From positions 1 to 17,746 of the forward strand of contig JAKAOD010000006.1 of assembly GCA_021823365.1 (NCBI GenBank): a DNA stretch of 17,746 bases, given 5' to 3'. Position numbers and translations under genes: made by a program. The notes under the pieces are model-generated. The model was given only the letters and a program-made list of their open reading frames with translations, ran no database searches and was not told the DNA's origin. Below are positions 6,407-14,319 of the stretch, one piece after another. Within the stretch, counting starts at the first letter, position 1; each line of letters begins with the position of its first letter. This stretch comes from Actinomycetes bacterium (lineage in GTDB: Bacteria; Actinomycetota; Acidimicrobiia; Acidimicrobiales; Bog-793).

Positions 6407-7747
6407 GTGCCGCGGCCCCGGGTGCTCGTCGACACCGGGCCGCTGCGCCGGTTCCCGCAGTACCGGCGACTGTGGTCCGGCTTCCTCGTCAGCACGCTCG
6501 GCAACCAGCTGACCGTCGTCGCCGTCCCCTACCAGGTCTACGCGCTCACGCGGTCCTCGTTCGACGTCGGCCTCGTCAGCCTGGTCCAGCTCGGTCCCCT
6601 CCTCGTCGGGGCCCTCGTCGGCGGCACGCTCGCCGACGCGCTGGACCGGCGACGCCTGCTCGCCGCCGCCCAGGTGCTGCTCGCCTCGACGAGCGTCGGC
6701 CTCGCCCTCAACGCCGCCTCGACGCGCCCGGCGCTGTGGCCGCTGTTCGTGTGCAGCGCCTGCCAGGCCGGGTTCTCCGGGATCTCCAACCCGACCCGCA
6801 CGGCGATCGTCGTCTCGGTCGTCGACCGCCCCTCGCTCGTCTCGGCGAACGCCCTCTGGCAGGCGCTGTTCCAGTTCGGCCAGATCGGCGGGCCGGCGCT
6901 CGGCGGGGTGCTCATCGGCCGGCTCGGCGTCGGGGGCGTGTACTGGATCGACGTCGCAAGCTACGGCGCCGCCATCGCCTTCGTCCTCAGGCTTCGGCTG
7001 CCGCCTCGCCCGGCTGGCGGGCCCCGCCGGGAGCTCGGCTTCCGATCCGTCGCCGGGGGCCTCGCCTACCTCCGGGGCCACCAGGTCCTCCAGTCCGTCT
7101 TCCTCGTCGACCTGAACGCGATGGTCTTCGGCCTGCCCCGCGCCCTGTTCCCCGCCCTCGGCATCGCCCGCTTCCACGGCGGCGCCGGCACCGTCGGGCT
7201 GCTCTACGCCGCGCCGGGCGTCGGGGCGCTGGCGGCGGCGCTGTCGACGGGCTGGGTCGCCGCGCTGCGGCGCCAAGGCCGCGCCGTGCTGATCGCCGTC
7301 GCCGCCTGGGGCGCGGCGATCACCGCCTTCGGGCTCGTCGGACAGCTGTGGCTCGGCCTCGTGCTGCTCGGGCTCGCCGGGGGCGCCGACGTCGTCTCTG
7401 CGGTCCTGCGCGCGACGATCCTGCAGACCGTGGCGCCCGAAGGGCTGCTCGGGCGCCTCCAGGCGGTCCAGACGGCTGTCGTCGCCGGTGGGCCGCGTCT
7501 CGGGGACCTCGAGGCGGGCTCCGTCGCCGCCCTCGCCGGGACGGAGGCGTCGGTCGTCTCGGGCGGCCTGCTCTGCCTCGCCGGGGTCGTGGTCCTGGCG
7601 CGGCTCCTGCCGCGCTTCGCCGCGCTGCAGCTCCACGCGCGCCCGGGCGCGGGGCGGGCGCACGAGGCGCCCCAGGGCCGTGCGGCGGGTCCTGCCAGCG
7701 TCGACGCCCCCGCCGCTGTGGACGGTCCTGCCGGTGTGGAAGGGTAG
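6407..7747 (+). CDS. Major facilitator superfamily transporter (EntS/MFS_3-like)
   Basis: A 446-residue membrane protein with about 11-12 hydrophobic segments. The N-terminus (PLRRFPQYRRLWSGFLVSTLGNQLTVVAVPYQVY) and the first cytoplasmic loop GTLADALDRRRLL, a variant of the MFS GxLaDrxgRR signature, match the MFS_3/enterobactin-exporter-like branch that often acts in efflux. FSGISNPTRTAIVVSVVD and LWQALFQFGQIGGPALGG are also characteristic of this branch. The C-terminal ~50 residues form an Ala/Pro-rich hydrophilic tail. The GTG start follows a TANNCT hexamer by 6 nt. The next gene begins 4 nt after the stop, so the two are co-transcribed. The substrate is unknown; adjacency to F420 and mycothiol genes does not prove a link. 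Confidence 0.87.
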   Translation: MPRPRVLVDTGPLRRFPQYRRLWSGFLVSTLGNQLTVVAVPYQVYALTRSSFDVGLVSLVQLGPLLVGALVGGTLADALDRRRLLAAAQVLLASTSVGLALNAASTRPALWPLFVCSACQAGFSGISNPTRTAIVVSVVDRPSLVSANALWQALFQFGQIGGPALGGVLIGRLGVGGVYWIDVASYGAAIAFVLRLRLPPRPAGGPRRELGFRSVAGGLAYLRGHQVLQSVFLVDLNAMVFGLPRALFPALGIARFHGGAGTVGLLYAAPGVGALAAALSTGWVAALRRQGRAVLIAVAAWGAAITAFGLVGQLWLGLVLLGLAGGADVVSAVLRATILQTVAPEGLLGRLQAVQTAVVAGGPRLGDLEAGSVAALAGTEASVVSGGLLCLAGVVVLARLLPRFAALQLHARPGAGRAHEAPQGRAAGPASVDAPAAVDGPAGVEG

Positions 7748-7751
7748 GGGC

Positions 7752-8423
7752 ATGAAAGTAGGCGTCATCGGTGCGACAGGACCGGCGGGACGCGCCCTCG
7801 CGGCGCGCCTCGCCGCCGCCGGAGCCGCCGTCGTGCTCGGCTCGCGCTCCGCGGAGCGCGGCGAGCAGGCGTCGGCGGAGCTGCGCGAGCGCTGGGCCGA
7901 TCGCTCGCTCGAGCTCTCCGGCGGGACGAACGAGACCGCCGCGGGGGCCGAGATCGTCGTCCTGGCGACGCCTCACGAGGGCGTCGCCGAGACGGCGGCC
8001 GGGCTCGAGGAGCTCCTCGCCGGCAAGGTCGTCGTGTCGATGGTGAACGGCCTCCAGCGCGTCGGCGGAGAGCTCGAGGCGGTGATGCCCGCCCGCGGGT
8101 CGTACGCCGCCACCGTCCAGGCGTTGCTGCCGCGCTCGTCGGTCACGGCCGCCTTCCACCACCTCCCGGCGCGCCGCCTCGGCGACCTCGGCCGCCCGCT
8201 CGACGCCGACGTGCTCGTGTGCGCCGACTCGCCCCATGCCGCCGCCCGCACGGCCGAGCTCGTCGAGACGATGCCGGGGCTGCGCGCGGTGTGGGCGGGA
8301 TCGCTCGCCGCCGCCGGGCCGGTCGAGGCGCTGACCGCCGTCCTGGTGAACGTGAACATGCGCTACCGCTCCCACGTCGCCCTCCGCCTCGACGGGCTCC
8401 GGCCGGCCGACAGGGGCGCGTAG
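7752..8423 (+). CDS. fno: F420H2:NADP+ oxidoreductase (F420-dependent NADP reductase)
   Basis: Transfers hydride between reduced coenzyme F420 and NADP+ in the cytoplasm. The 223-residue product has the family's length and Rossmann start MKVGVIGATGPAG. T9, S31 and R32 fall exactly at the positions that bind the NADP 2'-phosphate in the archaeal enzyme. The motif VVLATPHEGVAETA is of the family type, as is the C-terminal segment LVNVNMRYRSHVALRLDGL, which resembles the FNO dimer/F420 end. The ATG lies 4 nt after the MFS stop, with a purine-rich GGAAGGGTAGGGG upstream as ribosome site, and mshC follows 4 nt after its own stop. No F420 biosynthesis gene is in the window. Confidence 0.88.
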   Translation: MKVGVIGATGPAGRALAARLAAAGAAVVLGSRSAERGEQASAELRERWADRSLELSGGTNETAAGAEIVVLATPHEGVAETAAGLEELLAGKVVVSMVNGLQRVGGELEAVMPARGSYAATVQALLPRSSVTAAFHHLPARRLGDLGRPLDADVLVCADSPHAAARTAELVETMPGLRAVWAGSLAAAGPVEALTAVLVNVNMRYRSHVALRLDGLRPADRGA

Positions 8424-8427
8424 GACG

Positions 8428-9567
8428 ATGGCGATCCGGCTCTACGACACGGCGCAGCGCGAGGTCGCCCCCTTCGAGCCCGGGCCCGTCGTGCGCATGT
8501 ACACCTGCGGGATCACCCCCTACGACTCCGCCCACCTCGGGCACGCCGCGACCTACCTCGCCTACGACGTCCTCCAGCGACGCCTGCGGGACCTCGGCCA
8601 CGAGACTCGCTGCGTGCGCAACATCACCGACGTCGACGACGACATACTCCGCAAGGCGCGCGAGCTCGACGTCCACTACCTCGACCTCGCCGCCGAGGAG
8701 AGCAAGCGCTTTGAGGAGCAGATGTGCGCTCTCGGGCTCATCCCGCCATACCGCGAGCCGAGGGCGACCTCCGCGATCCCCGACATCCTCGGCTTCATCC
8801 AGGCGGTGCTCGACGCCGGGCACGCCTACCGCTCGGCCGGCGCCGTCTACTTCGACGTCTCCTCCTCGGAGCGTTTCGGCCGGCTGAGCCGGCTCGGTCG
8901 CGGCGAGATGCTCACCCTCGCGCGTGAGCGAGGGGGCAACCCTGACGACCCGGCGAAGCGCGACCCGCTCGACTTCGTGCTCTGGCAACCCTCGCTCCCG
9001 GACGAGCCGTCGTGGGAGTCGGCGTGGGGCCCGGGTCGGCCGGGCTGGCACGTCGAGTGCTCGGCGCTGGCGCTGCGCGAGCTCGGGACGACGCTCGACC
9101 TGCACGGAGGTGGCGACGACCTCGTCTTCCCGCACCACGAGTGCGAGTCGGTGCAGTCCGAGGCGGCGACCGGCCAGGAGTTCGTGCGCCACTGGATGCA
9201 CGTCGGGATGGTCCGCCTCGACGGGGAGAAGATGTCGAAGTCGCTGGGCAACCTCGTCTTCGTCGGCGAGCTGCTGAAGGATCACGAGCCCGCCGCGCTC
9301 CGCCTCGCCCTGCTCTCGCGTCACTACCGATCGAGCTGGGACTGGGTGCCGGAGATGCTCGAGGAGGCAGAGGCGCGCCTCGACCGCTGGCGGGCGTCGG
9401 GCAAGGGCGAGGGAGCCCTCGAGGAGGTGCGCGCCCGGCTCGACGACGACCTCGACGCGCCCGGCGCCCTTCAGGCGGTCGACGAGGCGGCCGCGGCCGG
9501 CGACGGCGTCTCGGCGGCGGCGGCGCTGCTCGGCGTCGAGCTCGCGGCGGCCGGCGGGTCGCGATGA
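8428..9567 (+). CDS. mshC: Mycothiol biosynthesis cysteine ligase MshC (CysS paralogue)
   Basis: MshC joins L-cysteine, via cysteinyl-AMP, to 1D-myo-inosityl-2-amino-2-deoxy-alpha-D-glucopyranoside, the penultimate step of mycothiol synthesis. The class I aminoacyl-tRNA-synthetase fold is clear. The N-terminal motif is [19 protein letters not shown], where MshC has 'CGITPYD' and true CysS has 'CGPTVYD'. [25 protein letters not shown] and [11 protein letters not shown] follow. Zinc ligands are expected among C27, C211, H236/H237 and E238. The length of 379 is slightly below M. tuberculosis MshC (about 410) and well below CysS (about 460), lacking most of the anticodon-binding end. The ATG is 4 nt after the fno stop; its TGA overlaps the thrS ATG (ATGA). 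A cysteinyl-tRNA synthetase role is less likely. Confidence 0.9.
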   Translation: MAIRLYDTAQREVAPFEPGPVVRMYTCGITPYDSAHLGHAATYLAYDVLQRRLRDLGHETRCVRNITDVDDDILRKARELDVHYLDLAAEESKRFEEQMCALGLIPPYREPRATSAIPDILGFIQAVLDAGHAYRSAGAVYFDVSSSERFGRLSRLGRGEMLTLARERGGNPDDPAKRDPLDFVLWQPSLPDEPSWESAWGPGRPGWHVECSALALRELGTTLDLHGGGDDLVFPHHECESVQSEAATGQEFVRHWMHVGMVRLDGEKMSKSLGNLVFVGELLKDHEPAALRLALLSRHYRSSWDWVPEMLEEAEARLDRWRASGKGEGALEEVRARLDDDLDAPGALQAVDEAAAAGDGVSAAAALLGVELAAAGGSR

Positions 9568-11672
9568 GCGCTCCGGAGGCGGATCGGCGCCCTTGCCAGG
9601 CTGCCGGCAAGGCTGCCGGCGGGGTGACAGGCGCGGTGACAGGCAGAGCGGCGGGCGCGGTGACGGTGCAGCTGCCCGACGGCTCGGCGCGCAGCCTCCC
9701 GGCCGGGTCGACGGGGGCCGACCTCGCGGCGGCGATCGGGCGTCGCATCGCCCGCGACGCCGTCGCCGCCGAGATCGACGGCGAGCTCGCCGACCTCACT
9801 CGAGGGATCCCGGACGGGGCCAAGGTGCGCCTGGTCGTGGACGCGAGCAACGAGGGCCGCGCCGTGCTCCGCCACTCGACGGCGCACGTCCTCGCCCAGG
9901 CCGTCTGCTCGCTCTGGCCGGGCGCAGCCTACGCGATCGGTCCGCCGATCGCCGACGGGTTCTACTACGACTTCCAACTTCCCGGAGGCGCCCGCTTCCA
10001 CGACGAGGACCTCGCCCGCATCGAGGGGCGCATGCGCGAGATCGTCGAGGAGGACCAGCCCTTCGTGCGCGAGGAGCACTCGATCGCCGCAGGGCTCGAG
10101 CTCTTCTCCGGCCAGCCGTTCAAGCGCGAGATCATCGAGGGCGTCGCCGCCGCGGCCGGAGCTGCCGACGCGGAGCTCGTCGCCGAGGCGGGCCGGGGCG
10201 GGGCCGGCGTCAGCACCTATCGCAACTCGCCTGCCTTCGTCGACCTCTGCCGCGGGCCGCACGTCCCCTCGACCCGCCGCCTCGGCCACTTCCGCCTGAC
10301 GCGCGTCGCCGGCGCCTACTGGCGGGGCGACGAGCACCGGCCCCAGCTCCAGCGGATCTACGGCACCGCGTGGGAGTCCGAGCAGGCGCTCGCCGAGCAC
10401 CTGCACCGCATGGAGGAGGCCGAGCGCCGCGACCACCGCCGCCTCGGGGTCGAGCTCGACCTGTTCTCCTTCCCCGACGAGATCGGCTCGGGACTGGCGG
10501 TGTTCCACCCCAAGGGCGGCCTCGTGCGGCGGATCATGGAGGACTACTCACGCCGGCGCCACGAGGAGGCGGGCTACTCCTTCGTCACGAGCCCGCACAT
10601 CACCAAGGCCGGGCTGTTCGAGACCTCCGGGCACCTCGAGTGGTACGCGGAGGGGATGTTCCCGCCGATGGAGCTCGACGGCGGGCAGCGGTACTACCTG
10701 AAACCGATGAACTGCCCGTTCCACATCCTCATCTACCGCTCGCACCAGCGCTCCTACCGCGAGCTGCCGATGCGCCTGTTCGAGTTCGGCAACGTCTACC
10801 GCTACGAGAAGTCGGGCGTCGTCCACGGCCTGACGCGAGTGCGCGGGATGACCCAGGATGACGCCCACATCTTCTGCACCCGGGAGCAGATGGCCGGCGA
10901 GATCGCCTCGCTGCTCACCTTCGTGCTCGACCTCCTGCGCGACTACGGGCTCGCGGACTTCCACCTCGAGCTGTCGACCAAGCCGGAGGGCAAGGTCGTC
11001 GGCGGCGACGAGGAGTGGGAGGAGGCCACCGAGGCCCTGCGGGTCGCGGGGGGGTCGATGGGCCTCGAGCTCGTCCTCGACCCCGGCGGCGGCGCCTTCT
11101 ACGCCCCGAAGATCTCGGTCCAGGCGCGCGACGCCATCGGCCGGACCTGGCAGCTGTCGACCATCCAGGTCGACCTGCAGCTCCCGCAGCGCTTCGGCCT
11201 GGAGTACGTCGCGACGGACAATGCCCGGCGCCGGCCGGTCATGATCCACCGGGCGCTGTTCGGCTCCGTCGAGCGGTTCTTCGCGGTGCTGCTCGAGCAC
11301 TACGCCGGGGCGTTCCCGACCTGGCTCGCGCCGGTGCAGGCGAGGGTGCTCCCGGTGCGCGACGACCACGCCGAGCAGGCGGCCGGGCTCGCCGCCGCGC
11401 TCCTCGCCGCCGGCCTTCGCGCCGAGCTGGACCCGGCGTCGGAGCCCCTCGGGACCCGGGTCCGCCGCGGCCGCCTGGAGAAGGTTCCCTACCTGCTCGT
11501 CCTCGGCGACGACGACGTGGCGGCGGGCACGGTCGGGCTGAACGTGCGCGGCGCCGAGTCGCCGGAGCGCGGGGTGCCGGTCGAGGAGGCGATCGCGAGG
11601 ATGACCGCCGACTCGGCGAGCCGCGCCGTCTCGCCGGTGGCGGCCGGAGAGCTGCGGGGTGGCTGGGCGTGA
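9564..11672 (+). CDS. thrS: Threonyl-tRNA synthetase
   Basis: Class II synthetase that charges tRNA-Thr and hydrolyses misacylated Ser-tRNA-Thr. The 702-residue product contains, in order, a low-complexity N-terminus (1-32), a TGS domain ([16 protein letters not shown] to about 92), the editing domain with HSTAHVL (H104, H108) and VDLCRGPH (C229, H233), and the catalytic core. The core shows motif 1 around [22 protein letters not shown] (zinc Cys), motif 2 [26 protein letters not shown], and motif 3 [15 protein letters not shown]-terminal anticodon-binding domain follows. The ATG overlaps the mshC stop as ATGA. The first 32 residues contain short GAVTG/AAG repeats and internal GTG codons, so a later start is possible. 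In mycobacteria thrS likewise precedes the HIT and pgsA genes. Confidence 0.96.
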   Translation: MSAPEADRRPCQAAGKAAGGVTGAVTGRAAGAVTVQLPDGSARSLPAGSTGADLAAAIGRRIARDAVAAEIDGELADLTRGIPDGAKVRLVVDASNEGRAVLRHSTAHVLAQAVCSLWPGAAYAIGPPIADGFYYDFQLPGGARFHDEDLARIEGRMREIVEEDQPFVREEHSIAAGLELFSGQPFKREIIEGVAAAAGAADAELVAEAGRGGAGVSTYRNSPAFVDLCRGPHVPSTRRLGHFRLTRVAGAYWRGDEHRPQLQRIYGTAWESEQALAEHLHRMEEAERRDHRRLGVELDLFSFPDEIGSGLAVFHPKGGLVRRIMEDYSRRRHEEAGYSFVTSPHITKAGLFETSGHLEWYAEGMFPPMELDGGQRYYLKPMNCPFHILIYRSHQRSYRELPMRLFEFGNVYRYEKSGVVHGLTRVRGMTQDDAHIFCTREQMAGEIASLLTFVLDLLRDYGLADFHLELSTKPEGKVVGGDEEWEEATEALRVAGGSMGLELVLDPGGGAFYAPKISVQARDAIGRTWQLSTIQVDLQLPQRFGLEYVATDNARRRPVMIHRALFGSVERFFAVLLEHYAGAFPTWLAPVQARVLPVRDDHAEQAAGLAAALLAAGLRAELDPASEPLGTRVRRGRLEKVPYLLVLGDDDVAAGTVGLNVRGAESPERGVPVEEAIARMTADSASRAVSPVAAGELRGGWA

Positions 11673-12223
11673 GCCTCGACCACCTCTGGGCGGCATGGCG
11701 CTCGGCCTACGTCGCCGAGGTGTCGAGCGAGCCGCCCCCGCCGGCCCTCGACGCCGCGAGGGACGGGGAGGGCGGCCCGGGAAGGCGCGAAGAGGCCGAG
11801 TGCGTGTTCTGCTGCATATTCGCGAGCGGCGAGGGCGACGAGGTCCACCACGTGATCTGGCAGGGGCGGCTCTCGGTCGTGCTGCTGAACGCCTTCCCCT
11901 ATTCGAGCGGCCACGTGCTCGTCATGCCCCGGCGCCACGTGGCCGAGCTCGAGGACCTCGAGCCGGAGGAGTCGACCGACGTCTGGGAGGCGGTGCGCCG
12001 CTCGGTCCGGGCGATCCAGAAGGCCTATTCGCCCGACGGGTGCAACATCGGTGCCAACCTCGGGCGGGCGGCGGGCGCCGGCATCCCGCGGCACTTCCAC
12101 CTCCACGTCCTGCCCCGTTGGGTCGGGGACACGAACTTCATGACGACCGTCGCCTCGACCCGGGTGCTTCCCGAGGCGCTGCCGGACTCCTGGTCGAAGC
12201 TGCGCGGCGCATGGCCTGGCTGA
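11669..12223 (+). CDS. HIT-family protein, probable Ap4A phosphorylase
   Basis: A 184-residue histidine-triad nucleotide hydrolase/transferase. The active-site triad is [10 protein letters not shown], with H142, H144 and H146. [23 protein letters not shown] and [16 protein letters not shown] are the nucleotide-binding segments of this group. The protein resembles M. tuberculosis Rv2613c, an Ap4A phosphorylase, both in sequence ([27 protein letters not shown]) and in position between thrS and pgsA. A CVFCCIF cluster near 45-51 recalls the zinc-binding cysteines of other HIT proteins. The GTG overlaps the thrS stop (GTGA). Since synthetases make Ap4A as a by-product, co-expression with thrS makes sense, but this is inference. 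Confidence 0.9.
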   Translation: MSLDHLWAAWRSAYVAEVSSEPPPPALDAARDGEGGPGRREEAECVFCCIFASGEGDEVHHVIWQGRLSVVLLNAFPYSSGHVLVMPRRHVAELEDLEPEESTDVWEAVRRSVRAIQKAYSPDGCNIGANLGRAAGAGIPRHFHLHVLPRWVGDTNFMTTVASTRVLPEALPDSWSKLRGAWPG

Positions 12224-12232
12224 GGGCCTGTT

Positions 12233-12246
12233 CGCCGGCGCCGGCG
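12233..12246. terminator. 14-bp palindrome after the HIT gene
   Basis: CGCCGGCGCCGGCG is a perfect palindrome 9 bp after the HIT stop, in the 112-bp gap before pgsA. It could fold in RNA or be a protein site. It lacks a T-tract and could be simple GC repetition. Confidence 0.25.
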
Positions 12247-12304
12247 GCCCGGCGGCAGGGCGGTCCGGCGACGCCGCTCCGGCGGTTCGCCGAGGTCGAC
12301 CTGG

Positions 12305-12310
12305 TAGCCT
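12305..12310 (+). promoter_or_regulatory. Probable -10 element (TAGCCT) for pgsA-patA-pimA
   Basis: TAGCCT lies 25 nt before the pgsA ATG. Transcription starting 6-8 nt downstream would give a leader of about 18 nt that includes the GGGAGG ribosome site. Unlike the other TANNCT elements in the window it would therefore make a leadered mRNA. Confidence 0.5.
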
Positions 12311-12324
12311 CTTGCAGAAGGGAC

Positions 12325-12330
12325 GGGAGG
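12325..12330 (+). promoter_or_regulatory. Shine-Dalgarno GGGAGG deciding the pgsA start
   Basis: GGGAGG stands 5 nt before ATG 12336. It is one of the few clear Shine-Dalgarno sequences in this window and fixes the start over an in-frame TTG at 12312. Confidence 0.7.
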
Positions 12331-12335
12331 TTCCG

Positions 12336-13400
12336 ATGATCGACGGGCGGCGGCGGCGGGCGACGGCGCCTGTCGCGCCCGGCGGCGCGGAGGTCGCGGC
12401 ACGCGACGGCGGGGAGCCGGCTGCCGGCGGCGACACCCGGGCTCGCGACGCCGCGCCGGAGAGGCCACCCGCGCCCGGAGCGCCCGGCCAGCCGGCGCGC
12501 CCGGCCCTCGGCCGGCAGCGACTGCAGCTTGGCGCACGGCTCGTGCGCCGCGGGGTCTCCGCCGACCACGTGACGGCGCTCGGCGTCGTGCTCGCCGCGG
12601 TCAACGCCGTGGTGATCGGCTCCGGCCTGCTCTACCTCGGCACCGTCCTCCTCATCGCCGGCGGGCTGATGGACACGCTCGACGGCGCCGTCGCGAAGGC
12701 GGGCGGGACCGCCTCGGCGCGGGGGGCCTTCCTTGACTCGGTCGCCGACCGCGTTGCCGACGCCTTGCTGTTCGGAGGCCTCGCGTACTTCTTCGCGGTG
12801 CGCCATCGCCCGGCCGACGCGCTCGCTGCCGTCGCGATCCTCGCCGTCGGGTCGGTGATCTCCTACGAGCGGGCCAAGGCGGAGTCGCTCGGGTTCCAGG
12901 CGCGCGGCGGGCTGATGGAGCGGGCGGAGCGGCTGATCGGCCTCGGCTGCGTGCTCACGTTCCACTTCGCGATGATCCCGATCCTCTGGGCGCTGCTGGC
13001 GCTCACCTCCGCGACGGCCGCCGGCCGGTTCATGAGGGTCTGGCGCCAGGCGAGCGGTGCCGAGGCGGCGACACGTCCGGGCGGCCTGCGCGCCGCGGCG
13101 CTGCGCTCGGGCGCCGGGCGGTCCGGCACCGGTCGCTTCGGGCGCGGGCGGGTGCAGTCGCGCTGGCGCGAGCTGCGGGAGACCGGGAGCGCCCCGGCAT
13201 GGCGGCTGTCCGGCGCGCCGGGCGCCCGCTGGCGCAACCGCCGGCGGAGCGCGACGCTCTCGACCCGACTGCGCGGCGTGCTCCGCTCCGAGCTCGGCGT
13301 CGGGTCCCGGCGCGGCCGGTCGGGCGGGGCGAAGGCCGGTGAGCGCGCCAGGGCGGCCAGGGCATTCCGGCGGCGGATGGACGACGGTCGGTCACGCTGA
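12336..13400 (+). CDS. pgsA: CDP-alcohol phosphotransferase, probable phosphatidylinositol-phosphate synthase
   Basis: Integral-membrane enzyme expected to join CDP-diacylglycerol and inositol 1-phosphate into phosphatidylinositol phosphate, the actinobacterial route to PI. The signature DxxDGxxAR-x8-GxxxDxxxD appears as DTLDGAVAK followed by GAFLDSVAD: D113, D116, G117, A120, K121 (usually Arg), G130, D134, D138. YERAKAESLGF and GGLMERAERL match the inositol-phosphate-binding part of PIP synthases, and the gene precedes patA and pimA as in mycobacteria. Hydrophobic segments fill about 80-230. The 354-residue length is well above the usual ~200-220 because of a disordered 60-residue N-terminus and a ~120-residue Arg-rich tail. 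A phosphatidylglycerol-phosphate synthase is the alternative. Confidence 0.87.
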   Translation: MIDGRRRRATAPVAPGGAEVAARDGGEPAAGGDTRARDAAPERPPAPGAPGQPARPALGRQRLQLGARLVRRGVSADHVTALGVVLAAVNAVVIGSGLLYLGTVLLIAGGLMDTLDGAVAKAGGTASARGAFLDSVADRVADALLFGGLAYFFAVRHRPADALAAVAILAVGSVISYERAKAESLGFQARGGLMERAERLIGLGCVLTFHFAMIPILWALLALTSATAAGRFMRVWRQASGAEAATRPGGLRAAALRSGAGRSGTGRFGRGRVQSRWRELRETGSAPAWRLSGAPGARWRNRRRSATLSTRLRGVLRSELGVGSRRGRSGGAKAGERARAARAFRRRMDDGRSR

Positions 13401-14317
13401 GCGACACACCAGCTGAACGCTCGCCTCGGGGGAGCGGCAATCGGGCCGCGTTCCTCAAGTACCGCTCGCTCGCGAGGCTGTTCCGCGCCCTGCCCCCCGG
13501 CATGGCGGCGGGCGCGGCCGCCGCCGCGGCACGCGCCGTCGCGGCGAGCTCGCCCGAGCGGCGGGCGGTCGTCGCCCGCAATCTCCGCCGGGTGGTGGGG
13601 CCCGAGGTGACCGGGACAGAGCTCGACCGGCTCGTGCGGCGGGCGTTCTCCTCCTACGGCCGCTACTGGGCGGACGGCGCCGTCCTCGACGCGTCCGCGC
13701 CCGAGCCGTTCGCCCGCGGGCTCGTCGTCGAGGGGGAGCGCCACGTACGCCAGGCGGTCGCCGACGGGCGAGGCGCCGTGGTCGCGCTCCCGCACCTCGG
13801 CGCGTGGGAGGCGGGCGCCGTCTGGGCGGCGAGAGAGGGCTTCCCGCTCACCGCGGTCGCCGAGCCGCTCGAGCCGCGTGAGCTGTTCGAATGGATGGTC
13901 GAGGAGCGCCGCGCGCTCGGCATCAGGGTCATCCCCCTCGGGCCGTCGGCGGCGCGCGAGCTCTTGTCGACGGTCCGCCGCGGCGGGTTCGTCGCGCTCC
14001 TCGCCGACCGGGACCTCGTCGGCGACGGGATCGAGGTCGACTTCTTCGGCGAGCGCGCCCGCATCCCCGGCGGCCCGGCCGTGCTCGCGCTGCGCAGCGG
14101 CGCGCCGATCCTTCCCGCGGCGATCTACATGCTGCGCGGCGGCGCCCACCGCATCGTCGTCCGCCCCCCGCTCGTCCCGGTGCGCAAGGGGCGGCTGCGC
14201 GAAGACGTCGAGCGCGTCACCCAGCTGCTCGCACACGAGCTGGAGGCGCTGATCCGGCTGGCGCCGGAGCAGTGGCACGTCTTCCAGCCGAACTGGCTCG
14301 CCGACTCGCCGGGTTGA
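13397..14317 (+). CDS. patA: PIM acyltransferase PatA (LpxL/HtrB-like), apparent CTG start
   Basis: PatA transfers an acyl chain from acyl-CoA to the mannose of PIM1/PIM2 at the inner face of the membrane. Matches to mycobacterial PatA are extensive: SSYGRYW, ALPHLGAWEAG (HX4E, H133/E138), VAEPLEPRELFEWM, LLADRDLVGDGIEVDFFGE, and the C-terminal EQWHVFQPNWLAD. The first ATG, at 13502, would cut into the conserved N-terminal helix (FLKYRSLARLFRALPPGMAAG). That frame is open only from 13343 (stop at 13340-13342) and contains no ATG, GTG or TTG before 13502. CTG 13397 overlaps the pgsA stop as CTGA and gives 306 residues, close to the ~316 of M. tuberculosis PatA. The function is well supported; the start is inferred. 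Confidence 0.88.
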   Translation: MSDTPAERSPRGSGNRAAFLKYRSLARLFRALPPGMAAGAAAAAARAVAASSPERRAVVARNLRRVVGPEVTGTELDRLVRRAFSSYGRYWADGAVLDASAPEPFARGLVVEGERHVRQAVADGRGAVVALPHLGAWEAGAVWAAREGFPLTAVAEPLEPRELFEWMVEERRALGIRVIPLGPSAARELLSTVRRGGFVALLADRDLVGDGIEVDFFGERARIPGGPAVLALRSGAPILPAAIYMLRGGAHRIVVRPPLVPVRKGRLREDVERVTQLLAHELEALIRLAPEQWHVFQPNWLADSPG

Positions 14318-14319
14318 GC

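Noticed and set aside
4615..7755. 1046-codon plus-strand frame spanning vapB, speB, bcp and the MFS gene
   Set aside because: It is antisense or out of frame to four genes with clear motifs. No domain is visible in its translation.
5459..7768. 769-codon minus-strand frame across bcp, the MFS gene and the divergent promoter
   Set aside because: It crosses two well-supported plus-strand genes and a promoter region, is low in hydrophobic structure, and has shadow-ORF composition.
8428..9567. Annotation as cysteinyl-tRNA synthetase
   Set aside because: The CGITPYD motif, the short length and the truncated C-terminal domain match MshC rather than CysS, and other actinobacterial markers agree.
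12863..14278. 471-codon minus-strand frame opposite pgsA and patA
   Set aside because: The opposite strand holds conserved PatA motifs throughout. The minus-strand product is His/Arg/Gly-rich noise.
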